From an uncultured Clostridia bacterium (GTDB taxonomy: Bacteria > Bacillota > Clostridia > Christensenellales > UBA1750): 64,000 nt of DNA. The translations under genes were made by a program, and so were the position numbers. Positions 24,664 through 32,809 of this stretch are shown here, piece after piece (position 1 is the stretch's first letter; each line of letters opens with the position of its first letter). Where the stretch lies: NCBI GenBank assembly GCA_904393115.1, contig CAJFMX010000007.1:38963-102962 (forward strand), in the 5' to 3' direction. The notes under the pieces were generated by a model. That model was not told the DNA's origin. It ran no database searches and saw only the letters and a program-made list of their open reading frames with translations.

Positions 24664-24697
24664 GCGGCCCCCGGAACCGACCGGTTCCGGGGGCCGC
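24664..24697. terminator. GC-rich hairpin between convergent genes
   Basis: Arms 24664-24678 and 24683-24697 are perfect 15-bp complements with a four-base loop. No long T-run follows, so it terminates weakly or blocks convergent polymerases. Confidence 0.65.
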
Positions 24698-24704
24698 GTG
24701 CGTT

Positions 24705-25664
24705 CTATAGCAGGAACAGCGCCAGGATCCCGCTGCACAGCGCCAGGAGCAGCAGCGCCGCGCAGTAGCGCGCGATGAGCTTTGCGCGGAAGACCTGCGT
24801 CAGCAGCGCCCACTCCGCGATGGAAAAGAGCATCACCGAGAGCAGGAAGGTCAGCGAGACCGCGGGCGAATAGGCGTAGATCGTCTGCACGATGGGCAGG
24901 ATGGAGAAGACGTCCGAGTGCAGGCAGCCGCCCAGGATCGCCGCCAGCGGCAGGGCCAGCGGGTTGCCCGTCAGCGCCCGGGAGATCCACTCCTGCGGCA
25001 CAAAGGCGGAGAGCGCCGCCGAGGCCGCCACCCCCAGCAGCAGGAAGGGCCAGACGCTGCGGAACGTCAGCCAGGCCGAGCACAGCGCCTTGACCAGGCG
25101 CGAGCGCGCCGTGTTCTCGTCGTGATGGTGGTGGTGCTCGGCGTGCAGCTTGTCCAGGCGGACGAGCCCCTCCGCGCCCCGCGCGCCCACCAGGACCGAG
25201 GAGAGCGCGCAGATCGCCAGGCAGCAGGCGAGGTACAGGATGGAAAAGCGCAGGTCCATCTGCGCAAAGAGCGTCGTCAGCGCCGTGAGGTTCATGCAGG
25301 AGGCCGACGTCAGAAACGCCAGGCACAGCGGCAGCGGCACGCCCGAGGCCAGAAAGCCCATCAGGATCGGGATGACCGAGCAACTGCAGAACGGCGAGAG
25401 CATCCCCAGCCCGATCGCCAGCGCAAACCCCGGCGCGCCGTGCAGGCGCATCAGGCGGCTGTGCATCTTTTCGTAGGGGATGTACGTTTGCAGGTACGAG
25501 ACCAGCGTCACCACCACAAACAGCAGCACCGCGATCTCCAGAAAGTCCGAAAGCGCGTGCGCCGCAAAGTGGCCGACGCTCTCCGGCGCGCCCAGCGAGG
25601 TCAAAACCCCTTCCACCGGCTCCTCCAGGAGCCCGCCGAAGAGGCTGAAGTGTTCGTGTTCCAT
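24705..25664 (-). CDS. ArsP/DUF318-type permease
   Basis: The 319-residue membrane protein has eight or so helices in two halves, each with the permease family's signature: MLSPFCSCSVIPILMGFL, here as SPFCSCSVIP, and GGCLHSDVFSILPI in the second half. The cysteines of FCSCS are typical of ArsP-like exporters of trivalent organoarsenicals. A central cytoplasmic loop carries HAEHHHHHDE, a probable metal-binding patch. Its role in metal or metalloid export is inferred from the family. It is transcribed divergently from the aspS T-box leader. Confidence 0.8.
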   Translation of the reverse strand: MEHEHFSLFGGLLEEPVEGVLTSLGAPESVGHFAAHALSDFLEIAVLLFVVVTLVSYLQTYIPYEKMHSRLMRLHGAPGFALAIGLGMLSPFCSCSVIPILMGFLASGVPLPLCLAFLTSASCMNLTALTTLFAQMDLRFSILYLACCLAICALSSVLVGARGAEGLVRLDKLHAEHHHHHDENTARSRLVKALCSAWLTFRSVWPFLLLGVAASAALSAFVPQEWISRALTGNPLALPLAAILGGCLHSDVFSILPIVQTIYAYSPAVSLTFLLSVMLFSIAEWALLTQVFRAKLIARYCAALLLLALCSGILALFLL

Positions 25665-25716
25665 GTGCGTTTTTCCCTCTTCCCCCGGGAGACATGCGAA
25701 TTCCCGGCCGGATTTC

Positions 25717-25744
25717 AGTGTAGCACAAAATGGGGAAAACGCAA
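25717..25744 (-). promoter_or_regulatory. Promoter of the ArsP-type permease
   Basis: On the minus strand, TTGCGT (25744-25739), 16 bp, TACACT (25722-25717) with an extended TGC. Confidence 0.6.
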
Positions 25745-25902
25745 GTTTCTTTCGAAAAAACTAACACACTCACATGAGAAATGGGGCGACACACATGAAA
25801 GGTTGCGCATACTTCGCAGAAAAGAGAATGCAAAATGAAAAACATGAACAACTGCGCATATGAGAAGAAAAGAAAGCCCGGCGCGCGGCGCGAAAAAAGG
25901 CG

Positions 25903-25932
25903 TTGACTTTTCCCGGGTGTTGCAGGTATACT
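25903..25932 (+). promoter_or_regulatory. Promoter of the T-box-aspS transcript
   Basis: TTGACT (25903-25908), 18 bp, TATACT (25927-25932). The AT-rich stretch 25745-25902 upstream contains no gene I can support. Confidence 0.75.
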
Positions 25933-25938
25933 ATCTCT

Positions 25939-26210
25939 ATCCGCAGCGAGGGAGAGAGTATGCGGAAGGCTTCGCGCAACGACCAGGGATGGGTTGCCAT
26001 GGACTGAAAGCGCCCTGCGCGCCGAGGCCTCCGACAGAAGGACACTCCGGAGCGGACGCAGCGGCCCTGCGTTACAAACGGCAGGAGCGGCACGGGGCGC
26101 GCCCCGTGCAACGAAGGTGGCACCGCGCAAGAGAAATCTTTCGTCCTTCTCAAGGGGAAGCAAGGGGACGGAGATTTATTTTTTTGCCCGTTTTTTGGGC
26201 GATGAAAGGA
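25939..26210 (+). promoter_or_regulatory. T-box riboswitch (tRNA-Asp responsive, inferred)
   Basis: The leader ends in the T-box core AAGGTGGCACCGCG (26114-26127), followed by a hairpin CGTCC...GGGACG (26151-26178) and a T-rich tract, which is the terminator. The UGGC bulge expects a tRNA with discriminator G, as tRNA-Asp and tRNA-Asn have. A GAC triplet at 26002-26004, followed by TGAAAG, is a plausible specifier. Uncharged tRNA-Asp would then switch on aspS. The exact Stem I pairing was not worked out. Confidence 0.88.
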
Positions 26211-26218
26211 GAATTCCC

Positions 26219-28012
26219 ATGAACAACATCGGCTTTCGCAGAACGCACATGTGTGCGGAGCTGAACGAGGCCAACGCCGGGGAGCTGGTCAACCTCTCCG
26301 GCTGGGTGCAGCGCACCCGCAACCTCGGGTCCATCATCTTTGTCTGGCTCCGGGACCGCACGGGCCTTGTCCAGCTCGTCTTTGACGAGAAGGACTGCGA
26401 CAAGGAGACCTTCGCCCTGGGCGAGAGCCTGCGCGGCGAGTACGTGCTCTCCGTGCAGGGCAAGGTTTCCCTGCGCGACGAGGCGGCCGTGAACGAAAAA
26501 CTCAAGACCGGCCGCATCGAGGTCTTCGTGCGCAAGGCGATCCTGCTCAACAAGGCGGAAACCCCGCCCATCTACATCGACGACGACCACCCGGACGAGA
26601 GCGAGACGGTGCGCATGAAGTACCGCTACCTCGACATCCGCCGGCCGAGCGTGCAGCGCACGCTGCGCATGCGCCACAAGATCCTGCAGACCCTGCGCAA
26701 CTACATGGATGGACAGGAGTTTGTGGAGGTCGAAACCCCGATCCTGACCAAGTCCACGCCCGAGGGCGCGCGCGACTTCCTGGTGCCCTCCCGCCTGCAC
26801 CACGGGACCTTCTACGCCCTTCCGCAGAGCCCGCAGATCTACAAGCAGCTGCTCATGCTCGGCGGGTACGACCGCTATTTCCAGATCGCCCGCTGCTTCC
26901 GCGACGAGGACAGCCGCGCCGACCGCCAGCCGGAGTTCACCCAGTGCGACATCGAGATGAGCTTTGTCGAGCCGGAGGACGTGCAGACCGTGGTCGAGGG
27001 CGCGTTTGAAGAGGTGTTCCGCACGGTCAAGGGCATCGAGCTTCAGCTCCCCCTGGAGCGCATCACCTGGCAGTACGCCATGGACACCTATGGCTCCGAC
27101 AAGCCGGACCGCAGGTTCGGCCTGACGATCCACGACGTCTCGGACGCGGTGCGCGGCTGCGGCTTCTCCGTGTTCGCGGGCGCGGTGGAGAACGGCGGCA
27201 CCGTGCGCGGCATCAACGCCAAGGGCCTTGCCGCGAAGATCAGCCGCAAGGAGATCGACGCGCTGGGCGAATTCGTCAAGACCTTCAAGGCCAAGGGCCT
27301 GGCCTGGATCAAGGTGCAGGAGGGCGGCGCCGTGCAGTCGCCGGTCGCCAAGTTCCTCTCCGAGGCGGAGATGGACAAGGTCCTCCAGGCCCTGGACGCC
27401 CAGCCCGGCGACGCGCTCTTCTTCGTCGCGGACAAGACCAGCGTGGTCCTGCAGTCCCTGGGCGCGCTGCGCCTGGAGCTGGCCAAGAAGTTCGACCTCA
27501 TCGACAAGAACAAGTACGACCTGTTCTGGGTCACGGAGTTCCCGCTCCTGGAGTACGACGAGGAGGAGGGACGCTACGTCGCCATGCACCACCCCTTCAC
27601 CTCGGCCATGGACGAGGACGTGGACAAGATGGAGACCGAGCCCGGCAAGGTCCGCGCCAAGGCCTACGACCTGGTGCTCAACGGCATCGAGATGGGCTCC
27701 GGCTCCATCCGCATCCACTCCAGCGAGATGCAGGAGCGCATGTTCAAGCTCATCGGCCTGCCGCACGACGTGGCCTGGGAGCGCTTCGGCTTCATGCTGG
27801 AGGCCTTTAAGTACGGCGTGCCCCCGCACGGCGGCTTCGCCTTCGGCGTGGACCGCCTCATCATGCAGCTGACGGGTGCGCAGTCCCTGCGCGACGTGCT
27901 CGCCTTCCCCAAGGCGGCCAACGCCTCCTGCCTGATGATGGAGACGCCCTCCACCGTCGACCCCGAGCAGCTCAAGATGTGCGGCATCGCGGTCGTGGAC
28001 GAGGAAAAGTAA
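26219..28012 (+). CDS. aspS: Aspartyl-tRNA synthetase
   Basis: This 597-residue class IIb synthetase is full length. An OB-fold anticodon domain spans residues 1-100 (LSGWVQRTRNLG), followed by class II motif 1 (FVEVETPILT), motif 2 (FRDEDSRADRQPEFTQ) and a bacterial-type GAD insertion (about 290-420). Motif 3 is the GFAFGVDRL at the C-terminal end. The bacterial insertion marks it as the standard AspRS; whether it is discriminating or also charges tRNA-Asn cannot be told here. ATG 26219 follows AAAGGAG. An open frame extends into the leader (to 25994), but that is T-box RNA, not protein. Confidence 0.96.
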   Translation: MNNIGFRRTHMCAELNEANAGELVNLSGWVQRTRNLGSIIFVWLRDRTGLVQLVFDEKDCDKETFALGESLRGEYVLSVQGKVSLRDEAAVNEKLKTGRIEVFVRKAILLNKAETPPIYIDDDHPDESETVRMKYRYLDIRRPSVQRTLRMRHKILQTLRNYMDGQEFVEVETPILTKSTPEGARDFLVPSRLHHGTFYALPQSPQIYKQLLMLGGYDRYFQIARCFRDEDSRADRQPEFTQCDIEMSFVEPEDVQTVVEGAFEEVFRTVKGIELQLPLERITWQYAMDTYGSDKPDRRFGLTIHDVSDAVRGCGFSVFAGAVENGGTVRGINAKGLAAKISRKEIDALGEFVKTFKAKGLAWIKVQEGGAVQSPVAKFLSEAEMDKVLQALDAQPGDALFFVADKTSVVLQSLGALRLELAKKFDLIDKNKYDLFWVTEFPLLEYDEEEGRYVAMHHPFTSAMDEDVDKMETEPGKVRAKAYDLVLNGIEMGSGSIRIHSSEMQERMFKLIGLPHDVAWERFGFMLEAFKYGVPPHGGFAFGVDRLIMQLTGAQSLRDVLAFPKAANASCLMMETPSTVDPEQLKMCGIAVVDEEK

Positions 28013-28023
28013 ATCCACCTAAG

Positions 28024-28071
28024 AAAAGCGTCCCCAGCCGTCCCAAATCGGGATGGCTGGGGACGCTTTTT
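28024..28071. terminator. Bidirectional terminator after aspS
   Basis: A perfect 21-bp stem (28024-28044 with 28050-28070) is flanked by A4 and T5. It overlaps the stop of the convergent AraC gene. Confidence 0.9.
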
Positions 28072-29038
28072 ACGCGCGGTGCTGGCGGCGGTACTCCGTG
28101 GGCAGCGCCTGGGCTACGTCCTTGAAGGCCTTGGTGAACTTGCCCTGGCTCTCGTATCCGACGGCCGCGGCGATGTCCGCGATGCTGGAATCCGTCTCGC
28201 GCAGCAGGCGCATGGCCTCGCGCACGCGCGCCTCCTTCATATAGGTGGCGATCGGCTGACCGTAGACGGCCTTGAAGGTGGACTTGAGCGTCGCGGTGTT
28301 GAGCAGGAACTGGCGGGACAGGTCCTCGATGGTGTAGCGCCGGTCCAGGTGCGAGACGAGGAAGGCGTGGACCTTGCGCACCTGCTCCGTCTGCTGGGCG
28401 TGCACGCGCTGGAGCGCCGGCGCGCCGCCCTCCTGCCGCCAGAGGTAGAGCAGGAGCTCCTGGCTCTTGAGCGCGAGGTAGGCCGGCCGCAGGTCCGCCG
28501 GCGCGCGCAGCAGGGGGGAGAAGATCTCCGCAAGCTCTGGGCTCGCCGGCAGGCAGAACGCGCCCCCGCCGCAGAACCGCGCGCGCAGCGCCTGGGCGTC
28601 AAACCCCGCCGCGGCAAGGATCTCCGGGCAGGCGCGCGCGAGCGCGCCAAGGTCCACGGACAGGGAGACCCCCGCCGCAAAGCCCAGCGGAAAGGTCATG
28701 GACGAGTCCGCGCAGCAGGCCTGGCTGTGCAGGGAGAGGTCGCCCTGGCCGAGGTAGACCGCCGCGCCGCAGCGCATGTCCCAGCCGATGCGGCCGGCGC
28801 AGCAGTAGTCCAGGGAGAGGACCTCCTCCCGCGCCTCGTGCCGGAAGGCCGCGCGCGAGGCGCAGAACATCCCAAACGCCGCGTCGATCCCCGGGAAGAC
28901 GCGGTACGCCTCGATCCGCCCCCGGCCGTCCGTCTCCGCGCGCAGGGGCGCGGCCGGGGCCCCGTCCGGCTGGACGACGCGCACGCGCCCCGCGGGCACG
29001 CCGCGCAGCGCCTCCGCCCAGGGGCAACCGGCGCTCAT
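28070..29038 (-). CDS. AraC-family regulator coupled to ArsR
   Basis: The 322-residue protein has a C-terminal AraC DNA-binding domain with two HTH motifs (TIEDLSRQFLLNTATLKSTF, then SIADIAAAVGYESQGKFTKAF, here cut to SIADIAAAVGYES). Its N-terminal 200 residues look like the PchR-type effector domain (YCCAGRIGWD, YLGQGDLSLH). Its ATG overlaps the ArsR stop as ATGA, so the two regulators are made together. The N-terminal domain is cysteine-containing and may sense a metal complex or siderophore; this is inference. Confidence 0.82.
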   Translation of the reverse strand: MSAGCPWAEALRGVPAGRVRVVQPDGAPAAPLRAETDGRGRIEAYRVFPGIDAAFGMFCASRAAFRHEAREEVLSLDYCCAGRIGWDMRCGAAVYLGQGDLSLHSQACCADSSMTFPLGFAAGVSLSVDLGALARACPEILAAAGFDAQALRARFCGGGAFCLPASPELAEIFSPLLRAPADLRPAYLALKSQELLLYLWRQEGGAPALQRVHAQQTEQVRKVHAFLVSHLDRRYTIEDLSRQFLLNTATLKSTFKAVYGQPIATYMKEARVREAMRLLRETDSSIADIAAAVGYESQGKFTKAFKDVAQALPTEYRRQHRA

Positions 29039-29415
29039 TTCGCGCCCGGCGCGCTGTGGCCGGGACAGGCGATCTCCACGAGCTGCTCGATCATGTGGTG
29101 CAGGAGCTGGGCGCGGTCGGTCTCCGCGGCGCGGTAGTAGACCTCCTTGCCGCTGCGCTCGCTGACCAGGAGGCCCGCCGCCTTGAGCTGGCGCAGGTGG
29201 TGGGAGACGGCCGGGCTGCTCATCTCCACCATGGCCGAAAGGTTCGTCACGCACTCCTGGCAGTGGCAGAGCAGCCAGAAGATGCGGATGCGGCTGCCGT
29301 CCCCGAGCTGCTTGAAGATGTCTGCGACGGTCTGAAAGTTCTCCACGCTGGGCATGTTCTGCAATTCCTGCTCGATGCCCTGGCCGTGGTCGTGCGGCAA
29401 ATTCGCGTTGGGCAT
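29035..29415 (-). CDS. ArsR/SmtB-family metal-sensing repressor
   Basis: The 126-residue winged-helix repressor carries CHCQEC (C50, C52, C55) in the alpha-3 region, the place of the ELCVCDL metal site of ArsR/CadC. A His-bearing N-terminus (PHDHGQG) can complete an alpha-3N site, and TDRAQLLHHMIEQ in the last helix resembles an alpha-5 site. The recognition helix is SSPAVSHHLRQLKAAG. These features point to a Cd/Pb/Zn/Cu thiol-dependent sensor. ATG 29415 has AAGGAG upstream. Its target is probably the operator at 35533-35556 before the Zn/Cd ATPase genes. Confidence 0.85.
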   Translation of the reverse strand: MPNANLPHDHGQGIEQELQNMPSVENFQTVADIFKQLGDGSRIRIFWLLCHCQECVTNLSAMVEMSSPAVSHHLRQLKAAGLLVSERSGKEVYYRAAETDRAQLLHHMIEQLVEIACPGHSAPGAK

Positions 29416-29501
29416 AGGAAAAACCACTCCTTTTCCCCCATTGTACCACAAAGCGGGCGGGCCGAGGAGGCCCGCGGCGAAAAAGTCGCGCGCGCCGCCT
29501 T

Positions 29502-30392
29502 TTAAGAGAGGAGCCGCACGGACCGGCGGTACTCCAGGGGGCTGCAGCCGACGAGGCGCTTGAACTGGCGGTTAAAATTGGAAAGGTTGTTGAACCCGCA
29601 GCCCGCGGCGATGTCCGCGACGCGGTCGTTCGTCCCGCGCAGGGCCTCGCAGGCCGCGCGCACGCGCAGGCGGTTCAGGTGCTCCACGGCGCTCAGCCCC
29701 GTCGCGCGCTTGAAGCAGAACATGAAGTAACTGCGGCTCAGGTTGCAGCAGGCGGCAAGGCGCTCGATGGTCAGGTCCTCGGCGTAGTGCGCGGCCATGC
29801 AGCGCAGCGCCTCGCGGATGAGGCCCGCGTCAAAGCCCTCCGCCCGGCTGGGCGCCGGCTCCGGCGCGCCCTGGGAGAGGAGGTAGAGCAGGCGGAAGAG
29901 CTCGCTCTTGAGCAGAAGGTCCGCGCGGGCGGTGTTGCGGCGGGCGGCGGCAAAGACGCGCTCGGCGCAGGCGAGGATCTCGCCGTGACTTCCCTGGCCG
30001 CAGGGGATGCGCCGCTCGACCGGCAGGTCCCCGCGCGCCAGGGGGAGGATGCAGTCCTGCGCGCTCCGGTCCCCGCCGGACGCGCCGACCAGCGAGGGGT
30101 GGAAGACAAACGCCTCGTAGTGGAGCGCGCCCCCGTCCCGCGCATAGGCGGCGTGCAGCGTGTTCGGCGGCAGGAGGAAGACGTCGCCGGCCGCCGCGGG
30201 CAGGCGCTCGCCGTTGAGGAGGAAGTGGCCTTCCCCCTCGCGGATGCAGTTGAGCTCAAACTCCTCGTGCCAGTGCGCCGGGACGTTGGCGTACATTTCG
30301 GGGATTTTGCAGGCGTAGAGGCTGAAGGGAACCTGCAGCGTGCTGTGCGTCCGGTTCTCCTTGGCCTGCGGGATGTCAAAGTGTTCACGCAT
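29502..30392 (-). CDS. AraC-family regulator with cupin domain, divergent from GH31
   Basis: The 296-residue protein has an N-terminal cupin effector domain (HWHEEFELNCIREGEG, GDVFLLPPNTLHA) and a C-terminal double HTH (LTIERLAACCNLSRSYFMF and VADIAAGCGFNNLSNFNRQF). This is the layout of AraC regulators that activate sugar genes on binding a mono- or oligosaccharide. It is transcribed away from the alpha-xylosidase gene across a 112-bp gap and most likely controls it. No clear Shine-Dalgarno sequence precedes the ATG at 30392. Confidence 0.85.
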   Translation of the reverse strand: MREHFDIPQAKENRTHSTLQVPFSLYACKIPEMYANVPAHWHEEFELNCIREGEGHFLLNGERLPAAAGDVFLLPPNTLHAAYARDGGALHYEAFVFHPSLVGASGGDRSAQDCILPLARGDLPVERRIPCGQGSHGEILACAERVFAAARRNTARADLLLKSELFRLLYLLSQGAPEPAPSRAEGFDAGLIREALRCMAAHYAEDLTIERLAACCNLSRSYFMFCFKRATGLSAVEHLNRLRVRAACEALRGTNDRVADIAAGCGFNNLSNFNRQFKRLVGCSPLEYRRSVRLLS

Positions 30393-30504
30393 GATCGTAG
30401 AATCGTACCAGATATTCAGAGGATTTCAGGAGAAACTCCCGAAGGTTTGCAATAGAATTGTATCAGAAAAACGCGCTTTTGACAAGCAGAAGGGAGAAGC
30501 GAGC

Positions 30505-32529
30505 ATGCGGTTTGCGATCGAAGAGGGAGCGCTGGTCTTCTACCACAACGGGGAGAGGACCCGCATCGAGGCGTGGGGCAAGGATTCCCTGCGCGTCCGC
30601 TCCACCATGCAGGGCAAGTTCACCGAGAACCCCTGGGCGCTGACGGAGGACATCCCCCACGGGGAGGCGCTCATCGTCGTCGAGGAGGAGGACCACTGGG
30701 TCGGGGACGGCACCATCGACAAGAAGGAGAAGGCCACCATCACCAACGGCCGCATCCAGGCGGTCGTCAACTTCGCCGGGATCATCACCTTCTACCGGGA
30801 CGGCCAGCAGATCCTGCGCGAATACTACCGGATGTATGACGGCACGCTCTCGCGCGAGAGCCGGTGCCTCAAGGTCATCAACCGCACCTGGAAAGGCGTC
30901 ATCGGCGGGTCGGAGTACGAGCTGAACGTCAAGTTCGAGAGCAGCGACGGGGAGAAGATCTTCGGCATGGGCCAGTACCAGCAGCCCTATCTGGACCTGA
31001 AGGGCTGCACGCTGGAGCTGGCGCAGCGCAATTCGCAGATCTCGGTGCCGTTCGCGGTTTCGTCCCTGGGCTATGGGTTCCTGTGGAACAACCCGGCCGT
31101 GGGCCAGGTGACCTTCGGCAAGAACTACACCGAGTGGGTCGCCCGCTCCACCAAGGAGATGGACTACTGGATCACCGCCGCGCAGAACCCCAAGGAGATC
31201 CTGCAGAACTACACCGCCGTCACCGGCCGCGCCGGCGCCTTCCCGGAGGACCGCATGGGCCTTTGGCAGTGCAAGCTGCGCTACCGCACGCAGGACGAGG
31301 TGCTCACCGTCGCCCGGCAGTACAAGGCCGAGGGCATCCACATCGACCAGATCGTCATCGACTTCTTCCACTGGACTGTGCAGGGCGACTGGAAGTTCGA
31401 CCCGGTCTACTGGCCGGACCCCAAGGCCATGGTAGACGAGCTCCACGAGATGGGCATCAAGGTGATCGTCTCCATCTGGCCCTCCGTGGACCGCAAGAGC
31501 GAGAACTTCGGCCCCATGATGGAGCGGGGCCTGCTGATCCGCACCGAGCGCGGCGCCCAGCAGACCTACGACTACCAGGGCGACTGCGTGGAGATCGACG
31601 CCTTCAATCCCGAGACGCGCAAGTACATCTGGGAGGTCTGCAAGAAGAACTACTACGACCTGGGCATCGACGGATTCTGGCTGGACAACTCCGAGCCGGA
31701 CTTCGGCGTCTACGACTTTGAGCACTACCGCTACTGCGAGGGGCCGGCGCTGTCCATCAGCAACCTCTACCCGCAGATGTTCAGCCGCGCCTTCTACGAC
31801 GAGATGAAGGACGCCGGCCGCGGCCCGGTGGTCAACCTCCTGCGCTGCGCCTGGGCCGGATCGCAGAAGTACGGCAACGTGGTCTGGTCGGGCGACGTGC
31901 CCAGCACGTTTGAGGCCTTCGAGGACCAGCTGCAGTGCGGCCTCAACATGGGCCTTGCGGGCATCCCCTGGTGGACGACGGACGTGGGCGGCTTCATGAC
32001 CGACGACGTCAACGATCCGGACTTCCAGCAGCTGCTGATCCGCTGGTATCAGTTCGCGGTCTACTCCGCGGTGCTGCGCATGCACGGCGACCGCGGCCCC
32101 TACAACATCCCCCCGCTCGACACGCGCGACTGGGGCGGCGGATACCTGCACACGGGCCAGCCCAACGAGCTCTGGAGCTATGGCGAGAAGAACTACGCCA
32201 TCATGAAGAAGTACTACGACATCCGCATCTCCCTGCACGACTACATCAAGAAGCTCTACGACGAGGCTAGCGAGAACGGCTCCCCGCTGATCCGCACCAT
32301 GTTCTACGAGTTCCCGGAGGATGCGGCGTGCTGGGAGCTCAAGGACCAGTACATGTTCGGCGAGAAGTACCTCGTCGCGCCCATCTTCCACCTCAACCAG
32401 TTTGAGCGCGAGGTGTACCTGCCCGCCGGGCGGTGGAAGCTCACCTCCACGGGCGAGGTCTTTGCGGGCGGAAAGACCGTGAAAGTCGACGCGCCCATCG
32501 AGTACACCCCCGTCTTCGAACGCCTGTAA
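30505..32529 (+). CDS. GH31 alpha-xylosidase/alpha-glucosidase
   Basis: The 674-residue GH31 enzyme resembles YicI-type alpha-xylosidases. It has an N-terminal beta-sandwich, the family motif DGFWLDNSEPD with nucleophile D394, and WSGDVPSTFE with acid/base D464. The substrate-pocket blocks are FHWTVQGDWKFDP and GIPWWTTDVGGF. It has no signal peptide. Release of alpha-linked xylose from xyloglucan or isoprimeverose fits the GH3 and epimerase genes elsewhere in the window. The start has GGGAG upstream. No strong sigma-A promoter is seen in the 112-bp gap, as expected for an AraC-activated gene. Confidence 0.9.
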   Translation: MRFAIEEGALVFYHNGERTRIEAWGKDSLRVRSTMQGKFTENPWALTEDIPHGEALIVVEEEDHWVGDGTIDKKEKATITNGRIQAVVNFAGIITFYRDGQQILREYYRMYDGTLSRESRCLKVINRTWKGVIGGSEYELNVKFESSDGEKIFGMGQYQQPYLDLKGCTLELAQRNSQISVPFAVSSLGYGFLWNNPAVGQVTFGKNYTEWVARSTKEMDYWITAAQNPKEILQNYTAVTGRAGAFPEDRMGLWQCKLRYRTQDEVLTVARQYKAEGIHIDQIVIDFFHWTVQGDWKFDPVYWPDPKAMVDELHEMGIKVIVSIWPSVDRKSENFGPMMERGLLIRTERGAQQTYDYQGDCVEIDAFNPETRKYIWEVCKKNYYDLGIDGFWLDNSEPDFGVYDFEHYRYCEGPALSISNLYPQMFSRAFYDEMKDAGRGPVVNLLRCAWAGSQKYGNVVWSGDVPSTFEAFEDQLQCGLNMGLAGIPWWTTDVGGFMTDDVNDPDFQQLLIRWYQFAVYSAVLRMHGDRGPYNIPPLDTRDWGGGYLHTGQPNELWSYGEKNYAIMKKYYDIRISLHDYIKKLYDEASENGSPLIRTMFYEFPEDAACWELKDQYMFGEKYLVAPIFHLNQFEREVYLPAGRWKLTSTGEVFAGGKTVKVDAPIEYTPVFERL

Positions 32530-32532
32530 ATT

Positions 32533-32576
32533 GCCAAAAAAGGAGCTTCTCCTCTTGGAGAAGCTCCTTTTTTGGC
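32533..32576. terminator. Bidirectional terminator after GH31
   Basis: A perfect 20-bp stem (32533-32552 with 32557-32576), TCTT loop and six-A/six-T runs within the stem. Shared with the convergent copA. Confidence 0.9.
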
Positions 32577-32590
32577 GCGCTGCGCGGTGA

Positions 32591-32809
32591 TCAGGCGACG
32601 GTCTCGATGGACTTGACCTCGTATCCCGCGTCCACGACCGCGGCCGTGATCGCCGCGTCCGTCACGCTCTCGGGCACGGTCACGTCGGCGCACTTGCCCT
32701 CCAGGTTCACGGCGACATCCGCCGCGCCGGGGAGGCCCGCAAGGGCCTTGGTCACGTGCTTGACGCAGTTCTGGCACATCATGCCTTCGACGATGAGATG
32801 CTTTTTCAT
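32591..32809 (-). CDS. copZ: Nested in-frame CopZ-like copper chaperone
   Basis: An ATG at 32809 inside copA is preceded by AGGAGGG at six bases, a far better ribosome binding site than chance within a gene. From it the same frame encodes a complete 72-residue HMA domain with the GMMCQNC metal site (C12, C15) and a normal CopZ end. Two products are therefore predicted from one cistron: the long ATPase and free CopZ. The alternative is that an ancestral copZ fused to copA by loss of a stop and kept its ribosome binding site by descent only. Confidence 0.6.
   Translation of the reverse strand: MKKHLIVEGMMCQNCVKHVTKALAGLPGAADVAVNLEGKCADVTVPESVTDAAITAAVVDAGYEVKSIETVA

Noticed and set aside
22798..26163. 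A 1121-codon minus-strand open frame
   Set aside because: It crosses three real genes and the T-box leader; no domain or ribosome binding site.
25994..26218. In-frame N-terminal extension of aspS
   Set aside because: The stretch is T-box RNA with the conserved core and terminator; the ATG at 26219 has a good ribosome binding site and the normal AspRS N-terminus.
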